Of a stretch of 20,656 nucleotides of DNA, positions 11,037 to 20,413 are shown one piece after another. The notes below the pieces were generated by a model. The model did not search any database and was not told where the DNA came from. It was given only the letters and a program-made list of their open reading frames with translations. The position numbers and the translations under genes are program-made. The DNA comes from Isoetes engelmannii (taxonomy: Eukaryota > Streptophyta > Lycopodiopsida > Isoetales > Isoetaceae): contig JAANSK020279713.1 in assembly GCA_011763485.2 (NCBI GenBank), positions 1 to 20,656 on the forward strand, given 5' to 3'. Positions within the stretch are counted from its first letter, which is position 1. Each line of letters opens with the position of its first letter.

Positions 11037-12919
11037 ATTTAAATCGTATGTTTGTGGGATTTTGAGGAGCTTCTGGTCATTTGGTCATTTAGTGGTTATG
11101 GGTTCTTAGAGCATTATTTTTCTGCATGCATTTTGGAGGAAGGTCCCTGTGTACATGCATGCCCTGCGCACAGTAACACATGGTGGGCACCTGCGCCCTC
11201 ATCTCTGTTGCGTGCATGCTACTACTATCGACATTGGAAGTTGCTGCACTGAGGAAGCGTTTGACGGCATGGAACCCTGTACCATCAGATGATTTCGCAG
11301 TCGAAGCAGGGTTTCACTGTGGTAGATCTGACCAAGCAGGGTTTCACTGTGGTAGATCTGACCTTTTACTGTTTTAGATCCAGCCGAGAGTCCTTATGTA
11401 GTTAAATCCGTCTCCTTAGGACCCCTGTTTTGTCGAACAAAGCTGCAGTTGCAGATAAGACTACCCCTGTTTTTTGCATGAAGCATCAGGATTTTTTCAT
11501 TGTGCAGAGCAGGGACAGTGGAGCGACCAATGCCGGGTTCTCTGATTTTGCAAGGGCAGCCATCATTTCGAAGAAAACAAGGCAGGGGTTTACATGGTTT
11601 CTTCCCTGGGAATTTTTTCCAACTCTGTTTCTTGGATTCACAGAGCATTCCGGCATGGCAGTACATGATTCTGAAAGAAGCCTGTGTTTTGGAACCATTA
11701 CTTGTGATTTTGTAGGTGGATTGATGCTTTCAACCTTGTGTTTGTTATGCAGCGTTGTTGATGTCGTGGCCCCGTTGTGTGTTTTCTTTCTTCTCTGATA
11801 TGATACTGTAAACCCTTCTACATGATCTAATGTGAAGCCCGTTTTCAGCTTTTGTAATGTAATAACAGGTGCAGATATGGATTCCATGTGGACCTTAGAA
11901 CCGTGCAAGCAATTTTACAACGAAAAACATAATGGTCATCCAAATGGCATAACATTTGGCCCTTTTTGTAAAGCGGTGCCGCTGCCTATTGTCACCTCGT
12001 CCTTTGCTATTTGCTCATTGAACTGACATCTTGCCATAGTTAAACTTGCTAAACTTGCGGCTGCCATAGCTAAACTTGCTTCAGTATGAAAACTTGCATA
12101 TTCAAGGGGGGGTTGACTCCGGGCAACGAGAGCTGTTGGATGGGCATATTCATGACTTGTTCTTCGATTTGGACCGTAGATAGCGATCCTCGTTTGTGAG
12201 GTATGCTCGTACAATTTTTTTTTTACTGTATAATGAGAGTTGCAAAATACTATAAGGTTTGAGGCAATATACTCAATGATGTTGATTTCATGCATGTATT
12301 ATACCATTTTAGGGGATATAAAAGGGGCTCGCTGCCCTATGTCACCCCCCATCACCCCCATGTCGGATGTAATGGTTTGTGCTGAGATAGATAACATAAA
12401 GTTAGAATAGAGTTTGGTAGTATTGCAAGCTGTCAATCTCAATGTTGAAATACGAAGGAGGTTATCAACCATTAAGAAAAAAGGGGGAAAACCTAACGTT
12501 GAGCGGCTACGAGGGAGTGAATGAAAAACACAACATCTCTAGCTTAAAGATAATGCATGATTCACGTTGTGGTTCGATTAAAGTTCTAAGCCTACAATAT
12601 AAATGCAATCTTGTGGCCACTATTTGACTGATTTGCATGACCCAGGAAAGGGCGTGGAATAATCCACCTGTTGTGTGCACAAGAATCCGTTTGTTTATTG
12701 AAGCTGAAGGCTGGCTGTTGTGAACAATCCGGCGGGCTAGGAATATCCAAAGTTGGAAGCAAACAAAGGTCCTAATCTCTAAACTATATTTGAATCTCAT
12801 TATGCTAACTGAAGAAACATTAAAAAACAAATACTTTTGTAAGTGTGAGCAAATATCCAATCCATGATAACCTTCTGTCAGCAAAAATCCACCCTGGAAA
12901 CAAAAATCCAAGAGAGCAA
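11037..12919. other. Long spacer, no gene recognised
   Basis: Several overlapping open frames on both strands (for example 11430-11798 plus, 11486-11908 minus, 11936-12295 minus) have no recognisable family, no consistent splice pattern and mixed composition. I treat all as chance frames. A non-coding transcript cannot be excluded. Confidence 0.35.
11304..11363. repeat. Exact 30-bp tandem duplication
   Basis: The unit beginning 'aagcagggtttcactgtggt' occupies 11304-11333 and is repeated without change at 11334-11363. Confidence 0.95.
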
Positions 12920-12988
12920 GTACACATGCACATGCACACACATGCACACATGCACATGCACACACATGCACATGCATACACATGCACA
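12920..12988. repeat. 69-bp alternating purine-pyrimidine microsatellite (ACATGC type)
   Basis: A run of mixed 'cacatgca' words in which every base step from 12920 to 12988 alternates purine and pyrimidine without a break. A less regular continuation reaches about 13010. Open frames on both strands here (His/Met/Thr-rich on plus, Cys/Met/Val-rich on minus) are by-products of the repeat. Confidence 0.9.
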
Positions 12989-13767
12989 GTGTTCATGCAC
13001 AAACACATGAAGAGAAAGACAACAACCCTCGGATTGTTTTAGCTAACGAAAATCAACGGCCCATAATTGGTGCACTCTAGAAATACTATTTAGTACACCT
13101 TAACGAATACAACAACAAAATCATAGAAAAACCATATGAAAAAACGTATAAAAATCTAAAAGTAACCCCATGTTATTGTGCTAGATATTTTGAAGCAAGT
13201 TCGATTCCCCATCACTCCCTGAGCTAGAAACTCTTGTCGCCAAGAGGTGTCGCCCTAACTGAGAGCTGATTATGGCTTAAGGTCAGATTCTTACAATGTC
13301 GGATTCCTTTGCGTCAGAATTGCAAATGTAAATGGCCTTCACAGATTCAAGCCATAAGTCTAGTCTCCACTCCAGGTCTGTAGCTTTTACAATCTTGTTT
13401 CTAGATTTATCTTTCTTAGTTTGACAAATGCATGTGCTTTCTTTGAACATGGCTGATTATTCTCGCTGCTGCCACATGACTAATTATTCTCCCAGCCATA
13501 CTGCTGATTATTCATACTAGATTGTGTCTGAATAGCCCATAGCATGTCTGGCACAAATCCCTTCTTTGCTCCATAGCAGATCTTCAGCTCTTTTGTTCGG
13601 TGGAGGGCTCTGAGACAAATTAGGCGTTGGAATTGGATGCTAGATAATTTCTTTTTAAGTATTCATGTTTTGGGCCAGAGCCAATACTCCTGAGGTTGAC
13701 ATTCTAAGGAGACGCCATAGCCATTGGAGCCTAATAGTTTCTAAAGGCATCTGTTTATTCGTAATAT
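12989..13767. other. Spacer, no gene seen
   Basis: No open frame with family similarity. A tRNA B-box-like 'gttcgattccc' at 13199-13209 has no A box at the right distance. Confidence 0.35.
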
Positions 13768-13965
13768 GAAGCATGTGGTCATTATGTCCGGTAATTGCCC
13801 TGAGTTGGGCGTTCTGTCAGTAAAGGCTCTAGCAGCACCGCCAAACTCGACGAGGCACTCGCGGCTCCGCCACTCGTGCGCCCTCTCGTCTGGCGGAACC
13901 GCCGGAGCCTTTACTGGGCGGAATGCTCCTCCAAATATAAGGGCGTTCATAACCCTCACACACAT
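13768..13965. mobile_element. GC-rich fold-back element, MITE-like
   Basis: 'cagtaaaggct' near 13818 and its reverse complement 'agcctttactg' near 13907 are the clearest part of an imperfect inverted repeat. The repeat continues inward ('agcaccgcca' against 'tggcggaaccgcc') and, more weakly, outward ('gtcattatg' against 'cataaccc'). The core is much richer in G+C than its surroundings. The two strands give near-mirror open frames, as expected for a long fold-back. No transposase is present and no clean target-site duplication was found, so the ends are approximate and the superfamily is unknown. Confidence 0.55.
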
Positions 13966-14554
13966 CGGAACTTATGAGAATATGATGTCTAAGAAATGAT
14001 ATAAGTGGAAAGTTGAATGGAATATACAGTTTCTAGCAGCTCCATAGCAACATTAATAATATACCAGCGAATATTTCTCTTTCTAGATTCCCTTGTGCTT
14101 CCATGAGTGAAACTATAAAAAAGAAAGTTTAATAGAAACCTCCTCCTCCTCTAATGTACCAAAGTTCATAATGTTTTAACAACTATACCCCTTATTGTTC
14201 AAGCAATGTAACAAACAAATAAATAAGGTAAGAGAGGGAAACCCATCACCTTGTCTTTTTTCTAAGGGGGAGCTGATATAGTAGTGGCTATATATTTAAT
14301 ACAACTCTTAAGTATCTTGTCATTGTTCTTCGAATTGCATTAAGTTTTTTAATTATATTTCTCCAATAAGTCTTTTAAAAAAAATTCAAAACATTATAAG
14401 AGACGTATATAGAGGTTCCTAATGTAGTCTTATGAAAAAAATATAAACAATTTTACTACCATAAAAGTAATCTACGTGTTGTTGACCCAGGTTCAAATCC
14501 CTCCTAAAACAAAAAAGTTTTCAAACAAAAAAGTTTTCATCTCACATCAAGATG
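13966..14554. other. AT-rich spacer, no gene seen
   Basis: AT-rich with A- and T-runs. A 'ggttcaaatcc' word at 14490-14500 resembles a tRNA/SINE B box, but no matching A box lies 30-60 nt upstream. Confidence 0.35.
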
Positions 14555-14594
14555 GACGGCCGAGATCGCGCCACGTGGCGCCTTCTCGACCGTC
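14555..14594. repeat. 40-bp near-perfect palindrome centred on CACGTG
   Basis: 17 of 20 base pairs match around the centre between 14574 and 14575. The innermost 14 bp ('gcgccacgtggcgc') are a perfect palindrome containing a G-box/E-box core, CACGTG. The arms read 'gacggccgaga' and 'tctcgaccgtc'. It stands in an AT-rich surrounding and may be a miniature element's core or a protein-binding site. Confidence 0.85.
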
Positions 14595-14689
14595 GATCGA
14601 GCGTAGAGTATTGACTCACTCACTCACGAACACTATTTCTTTATGTTAGAGGATTGTATGATTGATTGAGAGCTAAACCACTAGCAGGC

Positions 14690-14890
14690 ACAAGATTGGG
14701 CATGTATGTTATTTAGCTTCTTCTGTATGCAGACGATGTGATTTTGATAGCAAGCAAACCAAAAATGTTACAGGATCATTTGAATAGTTTGGAGGCTTTC
14801 TGTAAAGCAAAAAGGATGAGTGTGAATCTAAGTCTAAGGTCATGATATTTGGCACCAAAGATAAACTGGAATTATCGATGGTCCAGAAAC
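14690..14890 (+). mobile_element. LINE reverse-transcriptase scrap with YADD motif
   Basis: The frame from about 14717 reads LLLYADDVILIASKPKM, then HLNSLEAFCKAKRMSVN, the catalytic YADD box and following helix of LINE reverse transcriptase. Then comes a frameshift of about one base before 'SKVMIFGTKDKLEL'. An in-frame stop lies directly upstream of the first Leu. Only about 60 codons of the domain survive, with no poly-A or target-site duplication seen. Confidence 0.8.
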
Positions 14891-14965
14891 ACTCCTGAAG
14901 GAAAACGCGATATATGCACTTAAATAATATTTGTCTTTTAGCGTTGTTTTAACCCTTCTAAATCT

Positions 14966-14996
14966 CGCCTTAAAAAGGGCTTCCTATTGACAAAAG
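14966..14996. repeat. 31-bp dispersed repeat (second copy at 15849-15879)
   Basis: A 31-bp sequence starting 'cgccttaaaaagggcttcct' is found here and, with one base different, at 15849-15879, about 880 bp away. The second copy sits between the two halves of another duplication (15811-15918). Confidence 0.85.
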
Positions 14997-15059
14997 GTTT
15001 CCAAATTGTGTTTTCTATGATTTGGGCAATGGTGGTGCGTGGAAATAGGGGGATTAGGG

Positions 15060-15082
15060 TTTTTTTTTTTTTTTTTTTTTTT
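15060..15082. repeat. Poly-T tract of 23 bases
   Basis: An uninterrupted T run. It could be the reversed poly-A tail of a retrocopied sequence lying to its right, but no target-site duplication of 'ggggattaggg' was found further right. Confidence 0.8.
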
Positions 15083-15105
15083 GCATTATGGTACACGTAT
15101 AGAAT

Positions 15106-15347
15106 GCCATTTTCTATCTATGTAAATGTAAACTCTGTATTTTGAGATTGTGTAAGCAGGTATGATATGCAGCTTCTAGTTCGGTTCATTCTATGTAATT
15201 GCCAATCTTGTGTGTGAGCTTCTTTGTGAAGCTTGTGTGTGAAGCCATTTTCTATCTATGTAAATGTAAACTCTGTATTTTGAGATTGTGTAAGCAGGTA
15301 TGATATACAGCTTCTAGTTCGGTTCATTCTATGTAATTGCCAATCTT
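15106..15347. repeat. Tandem duplication, 138-bp period
   Basis: 15106-15209 and 15244-15347 (104 bp each) differ at one base (tgatatG against tgatatA). The 34-bp joint between them contains 'cttgtgtgtga' twice and 'gcttctttgtgaagc', a small hairpin. Confidence 0.95.
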
Positions 15348-15810
15348 TTGATTATCTCAGTTCTCTGTTCGAACTCATGCTTCTGGTCCTCCATATTTTG
15401 TTGCATCTCTATATTTCGCAGGCGCATGCCTTCAAGAACAGAAATGGCAGGGGCAGGGGATTCCTTTTGTGAACCAGCCGGCCTTGGTTTGCAAGCTTGA
15501 ATCTTGTATTTTTGTGCTCTGTTTTTTTGTATGTTTATGCCGATGTTGCAAGCTGGTGCTGCCTACTTTGGCAGGGGGGGTTCAAATCCCCTTATAATCT
15601 TGTATGGATCTTATCTGCAGCACCGGCTCCGACGTTCCAATGCTTGCTTCTGCCTGCGCATTGCTCACAAGCTGCTCCGTATTCCTATATATATACATAC
15701 ATATAAGAGTTTTCTTGTTGTACGAGGGTGTGAGGTGTAAAATCCTCGCACCTTGATTTCGAATATTCTAGGAAATAAACCTGGATCCAATGATCCAGAG
15801 AAAACGAGTA
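15348..15810. other. Spacer, no gene recognised
   Basis: Two overlapping plus-strand frames (15497-15740) show no family similarity. 'ggttcaaatccc' at 15579-15590, flanked by G and C runs, resembles a tRNA T arm, but no other tRNA arm is found. Confidence 0.35.
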
Positions 15811-15918
15811 TTTATAGAATTCCAATCTGACCTGCGTTATGTTGGTCGCGCCTTAAAAATGGCTTCCTATTGACAAAAGTTTTTATAGAATTCTAATCTG
15901 ACCTGCGTTATGTTGGTC
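15811..15918. repeat. 37-bp direct repeat, 71-bp period
   Basis: 15811-15847 and 15882-15918, starting 'tttatagaatt', differ at one base. The 34 bp between them carry the second copy of the 31-bp dispersed repeat. Confidence 0.95.
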
Positions 15919-15985
15919 TTAACGCCCTCCGTATGTACTATTGGAAAATGCGTACGATGTCAAATTGTCTATCATAGTTGCCTAT

Positions 15986-16051
15986 GTTGAACTTTGTGAT
16001 AGGCATTTTGTTTGGATTGTTGAACTTTATGATAGGCATTTTGTTTGGATT
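15986..16051. repeat. 33-bp tandem duplication
   Basis: Units 15986-16018 and 16019-16051, beginning 'gttgaacttt', differ at one base. Both are read through by a chance plus-strand open frame. Confidence 0.95.
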
Positions 16052-16650
16052 GTCAATCCCAGAGCACAACTTAGGTGGTTCTATTTACAAATGCATATCC
16101 TACAAATGAAGCTGGTTGCGTGGTCGTGCCCCTATCTCCTGCTAAGCAAAATCCTTGTGGTTGTCTAAATTGATTATCAAATACTAGAATCATGGTGTGT
16201 AATCAAGGCAATTTTGTTTTTTTGTTTACAGTTTTAAGCAGAGCTCACCTGGTCGATTATAGCTCTATGTCACAAGATGGTTGCTTTTCTCCAATTTAAA
16301 TGTGAACTGGTACTTCCAAACACGCAGGCATGATCCACCATAAATACATGCATTCCACATGTAGATCATGATACCAGGACTAGAGATTGTTTAATAAATG
16401 GACAGTATTTTTCCTTCATTGTATTTTGCCATGTTCTATTCCATCAAGCAATATTGATGCTCTATAATTGTCAGCATGATCCATTAAGTCCTTTAGACAA
16501 ACTCCCGTTAAATGAATCTCAAATCAGATCTATGTCAATTTTACTGAAAAAGAGCTTGTTCATCAGATCAGGTCAATCACCTGATGTAAGCTGATCTGAG
16601 TGATGGTGTTGGCACCTGAGCGTTGGTGTTGGTCTCCGTTTCTTCAATGA
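16052..16650. other. Spacer near the 3' end of the ethylene receptor gene
   Basis: No coding signal seen. Several small inverted repeats occur, for instance 'catcagatcag' near 16561 against 'ctgatctgagtgatg' near 16591. Confidence 0.3.
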
Positions 16651-16663
16651 CCCTGTTTCTCGA

Positions 16664-16770
16664 ATGGCACACTTAGAGAAATCATCAATTAGACATGGCG
16701 ATAAAATGGGGAATCATGAACAGCCATCTAGAAAACATTTATTATATGAAGACCCATTGTTTAGTCTAAA
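16664..16770 (+). pseudogene. Possible decayed copy of the last exon of the EH gene
   Basis: 16664-16684 matches 18 of 21 bases at the start of EH exon 14 (9007-9027), reading MAHLEKS against MVHLEKS. Two further words follow in the same order: one near 16695-16715 resembling 9062-9095, and 'ttatatgaagacccatt' near 16742 resembling 'ttatacgacgatgaccca' near 9311, which encodes the DPF region. The rest is deleted or diverged. The segment probably lies within or just beyond the 3' UTR of the oppositely oriented receptor gene. Chance similarity is not excluded. Confidence 0.35.
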
Positions 16771-17051
16771 TGCTCAAAAAAAAAATGCTGTTCCTATGCT
16801 TCTGCACATATAGAACTCCCTCAATTATGAATCATGCGCCTAACGATTTATAACAAATCTCCATGCTTCTATCAAGACACATTTGAAATAGTAAAACAAT
16901 ATTTGTCCTTACGAACTTCATATAGATTAATACAATGCCATAGGCTAACTAGACAAACCACTACTATAATAGAAGCCACAAATATACCACTAATATAGAC
17001 TAGTGCTGTTTTCAGTCCTCCAATGTTCCTGTTATTTTACATTCTGATTGC

Positions 17052-19194
17052 TCACCAACTAAGCTTGACAGTAAAAGTCACCGTTGAACCTTTCCCAGGA
17101 CCCTCACTTTCAAGCCAAATATGCCCTTTCATCAAACTTACAAATCTGCAGCAGATATTATAGAGCATAAGTAGAATTTTGAGAAGACGCTTCTATTATA
17201 TCTAAACTAGTTACCTTTTACAGATAGCCAAAGAGAGCCCAGTGCTACCGCCCTGTGTTTTTGCATGTACAAATTTGTTGAAGACGTCTGGCATATCATT
17301 TAAGCTCATTCCTATGCCTGTATCCTTTACCTAAAAATATTACCATAGAGTTATTCATAGAGTCGAGTAAAATACTACTCAAATCTCAAATGCCCAAACC
17401 TGAACTTTAAGATCAAACTCCTTGTTTTTGTCTGGTCTTCCCACACTAACTATCACAGTCACACCACCTTCTTCTGTAAATTTTATTGCATTCGCGACTA
17501 TAAAGAAAATTGTTTGCATAAGCCGTTTCTGGTCACCAACAGCACATTCTGGGATGCTTGATCCCCGAACCAAGCTAAGAGATAAATTTCTCATGAGCAC
17601 AACAGGTTTGAACAGACTAAGCACCTGCAAGGTAAAAGACATGAGATGTTACGAGTTTGCAAGGGCAGCAATTCAGAAGAATCTTCATATGTAACTGTAA
17701 GAATCTCTATATATAACACAAGCTGCTAATATATAATGAAATAAATTTCTAAGAGAAATAATACTTGCTTAGCATATAAGTATAAGAGTCTCATACGTCT
17801 TCAAATGTTGACAGGACGTTGAACTGACGATTATCAGGTTCAGCGCTACCCTCCTCGAGTTTAGATATATCCAAGACATCCTCAACAAACGTTAATATTA
17901 GTTTGCTGTCTTTCACAATAATTTCCACCATTGATCTTTGCTCTGCACTCAAGTCACTTGCCTGAAGAAGAAATGATGATGAAATAATACAATCAATTGG
18001 AGGTCTTATTTCATGGTTCATTAGTACAATAAAATTATTGCTTGCATGGAATGCAGTTTCAGCCTCATGCCTTGCACGGATTAACGCTTCATTTTGTTCT
18101 GCAAGGCAATCCGTGTCTTTTATGGTTTGCTCTAAGATCGCCGCATGAGAAAGGGCCATAGCAACCTGTTGACACACATTGACACGAAGAAAAAGTCTTT
18201 AGAAAATGAATTCACAAAGCATACTAACAAAAACATACTACTGAAAATGACATAGGCAAGTGAATACCTGCTCAGATACATTTTGTACCAGCTCCAATTG
18301 ATAAGTATGCCATGATCGTGGAGGGGGTAATGTCAAAACCATTAGTGCATATTGCCGTTGGGGTTGCGATTGACATTGAAGTTCTGCTGAATCCCCAGTC
18401 TCAAAATTGTAATGGTATATTAGAGGAACTCGAATTGCAGCTATTTCCCCAGTAAAGTATTTGCCTGATGAAGAACGAACCGAGGCTACAGGACTGCTGG
18501 AAGAAATAATTAAGGGGCGGTCACTTCTGAAAACTTCCTTCAGTGTTGGATGATACCTAGAAACTGTTGGTAAAGGAAGATTTATTTGCCTAAGGGAATG
18601 TTCAAAGTGTAAATCCAGGCCATGTTTACTTGGCATCCAGACAGTACAATCTTGTAAGCCTAAGGCCTTCCCAAGCTCTACGAGTGTGGTCTCCAATATT
18701 GTATGCTTATCTAAAGTACTGCGGATTTCCTGAGTGAGCATCCTCACACATTGTCTACTTTCTTCTTCGTTCAAGATGAGACCCATTTCCCTGTCAAGCT
18801 CAGCTGCTTTGGTTCTCAGAAAATGTTCTCTTGATCTGTGAGTTACTAAATCAGTGACTATCTCTGGAATAACATGGACAAGTATAAGAACTGTGAAACA
18901 AGACACTACTGCTGTGAGCAACTTGGAACCAGTGAGAATAAGAGATACTGTGGTGGAATGTGTATCAAAGGTCCATAGAGTTATAAAATGAGTGGATCCA
19001 CAGAGGATAATAAAGGCCCCAAACAGAATCAGAACCCATCTGTAAGGGAACACAGCAGATTTCTTAACAAAATATACAAGTTCACATGGTATTGAAAAAT
19101 ACGCAAGAGCAATCAAGAAATCTGCCAAAAACTGATACTTCATCTGTGGATCATCTGCCGCCCACAATGGCTCGATGCAGTCACAATTTTCCAT
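17052..19194 (-). CDS. ERS1: Ethylene receptor, ERS type (subfamily 1, no receiver domain)
   Basis: Exons on the minus strand: 19194-18268, 18165-17797, 17624-17400, 17330-17215 and 17145-17052, all GT-AG, totalling 576 residues. The N-terminus has Cys4 and Cys6 (disulfide-linked dimer in the family), three membrane helices, Asp25, Tyr32, and the copper ligands Cys65 and His69 needed for ethylene binding. A GAF domain spans about 160-300. The histidine-kinase part has the H box at His360, an N-box Asn at 477, a DTGIG G1 box at 510-514, an F box 'FNKF' at 524-527 and a G2 box around 534-541. The protein ends at 'VKLSW' just after the kinase, so there is no receiver domain, as in ERS1. Oddities: four extra residues after helix 3; H-box Thr replaced by Pro364; the last Gly of the G2 'GLGL' replaced by Ser540; a short ATP lid. 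Such receptors act at the ER, repressing signalling through CTR1 until ethylene binds. The gene faces the EH gene tail to tail. Confidence 0.95.
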
Positions 19195-20413
19195 GCTGCG
19201 TGCCTTTCTGACTAGAATTATAAAATCAGCTGAAGACTAACCTGTAACGAGGATTCAAACAATCATCTTCTAGATTCTGTTGAATTCAATTGACGGAACC
19301 TATATGTAACACTTAAGAGGGTGTGAAATGGGCCAGAAGAAGACCCAATAAAAAACCCTTTCGGCCGGAGAGGAGGCCGAGCTCAGAAGAGCGCTGAGTA
19401 TGGTAGATGGCTTTTTTATTCTTTTAATGTTCACAAGTTTTGTACTCATGTAACTGTCGAGTTTGCCCACACACTTGGACGATTTGGATTCATCTCTAAA
19501 AGGAAATTAAGTCTATTCTATTCCAGGTCAAAATTCCTAGTTATTACCCTATATATTATTTTAAGTAATTTTGTTCCTGTGTTTATCCAGGCAGAGCCGC
19601 TATGGAGAATGGCCCTGATTTTTTTCTCCCAAAACTGCAAGTTAGGATCATTCTATTTTGGCTGCCCTTTTTTCCATTTGATGCTTGATGTCTTATTGCA
19701 GAGATGGATGATGCAGAGAATTTGTGGGCTTCTATTCTTGAAAGCAGAGCAGACATGGCAGAAAAATCCCTTCTGACCGCGGAGCGGGAGCCCAAAATCT
19801 GTCTACACAATCTTGAAGCGGTTGTGGGTTAAGTTTTTTTATTCAATGCAAAGCAGAAAGCCTTCTTGTGTTTCATCAAGAAGATATGTATGGCAATAGA
19901 AATGCAGGAATCTGCTTCGGTTTGCAGTGCTGTCGGATTTGGGGCCCTGTTTTTTAAGGCCAAACGTGTTGATGTGCTACATAGTGCAAGGTTCTGCAAG
20001 ATGCTCCTGGAAAATACCGATTTGCTGGAGCCCAACATAAACAGAGAACTGATCTTTCTTATGTGCTTCCGGATGCGCTCCGTTTCAGTCTGTTCAAATG
20101 GGCATCATAGCTGCATATATGATCTTTTTATAGCATAATACCTCTGTAGGAACAAGTTTGACACGCCATGCCAACAAGAAACCAAGAAATCCATGTAAAT
20201 AAGCAGAAACCAGCAAAGAATCGAAGCTGGAAAAAAGGTCACCGGATCTTGAAAAGAAGCTCGATTTTGCAGATTTTTGTGGTGCAGAGGGCAACAAGAC
20301 CTTGCTTCCACAAAATCTACACGCCACAGTGTCGCCATAGCCAGACACAGGGGGAAAACAAGCACGGAATTTTGAGCTCGTGTTTTTACGTTTCACTGCT
20401 ACTGCTGGAAACG
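19195..20413 (-). promoter_or_regulatory. Upstream flank of the ethylene receptor gene
   Basis: The promoter and leader of the receptor should lie here. A leader intron ending just before the ATG is plausible: the minus strand reads 'ataattctag' 17 bases upstream of the start. Two adjacent small hairpins occur at 19362-19379 (cggcc...ggccg) and 19382-19398 (ctcag...ctgag). No TATA box can be assigned with confidence. Open frames at 19866-20138 and 20094-20480 are unrecognised and treated as chance. Confidence 0.3.
19704..19832 (+). other. Short open frame of 42 codons, unrecognised
   Basis: It starts at an ATG directly after a good splice acceptor ('cttattgcag' ending 19701) and reads MDDAENLWASILESRADMAE and onward, rich in Ala/Glu/Leu, to a stop at 19830-19832. 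The 'LWASIL' plus 'AE...EP' pattern faintly recalls the E motif of pentatricopeptide-repeat proteins, but no repeats lie upstream. It may be an exon scrap or chance. Confidence 0.15.

Noticed and set aside
11394-11908. Overlapping open frames on both strands (122, 140 and 90 codons)
   Set aside because: They overlap each other in opposite directions and none shows a recognisable domain or consistent start context.
12507-13042. Open frames encoding Cys/His/Met-rich peptides
   Set aside because: Their length comes from the CACATGCA microsatellite, which has no stop codons in several frames.
13199-13209. tRNA/SINE B-box-like words here, at 14490-14500 and at 15579-15590
   Set aside because: No A box at a suitable distance and no cloverleaf or poly-A tail could be built at any of the three sites.
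13741-13999. Mirror-image open frames on both strands
   Set aside because: They are produced by the fold-back symmetry of the GC-rich element, not by a gene.
15060-15082. Poly-T as the tail of a retrocopy to its right
   Set aside because: No target-site duplication and no recognisable gene-derived sequence next to it.
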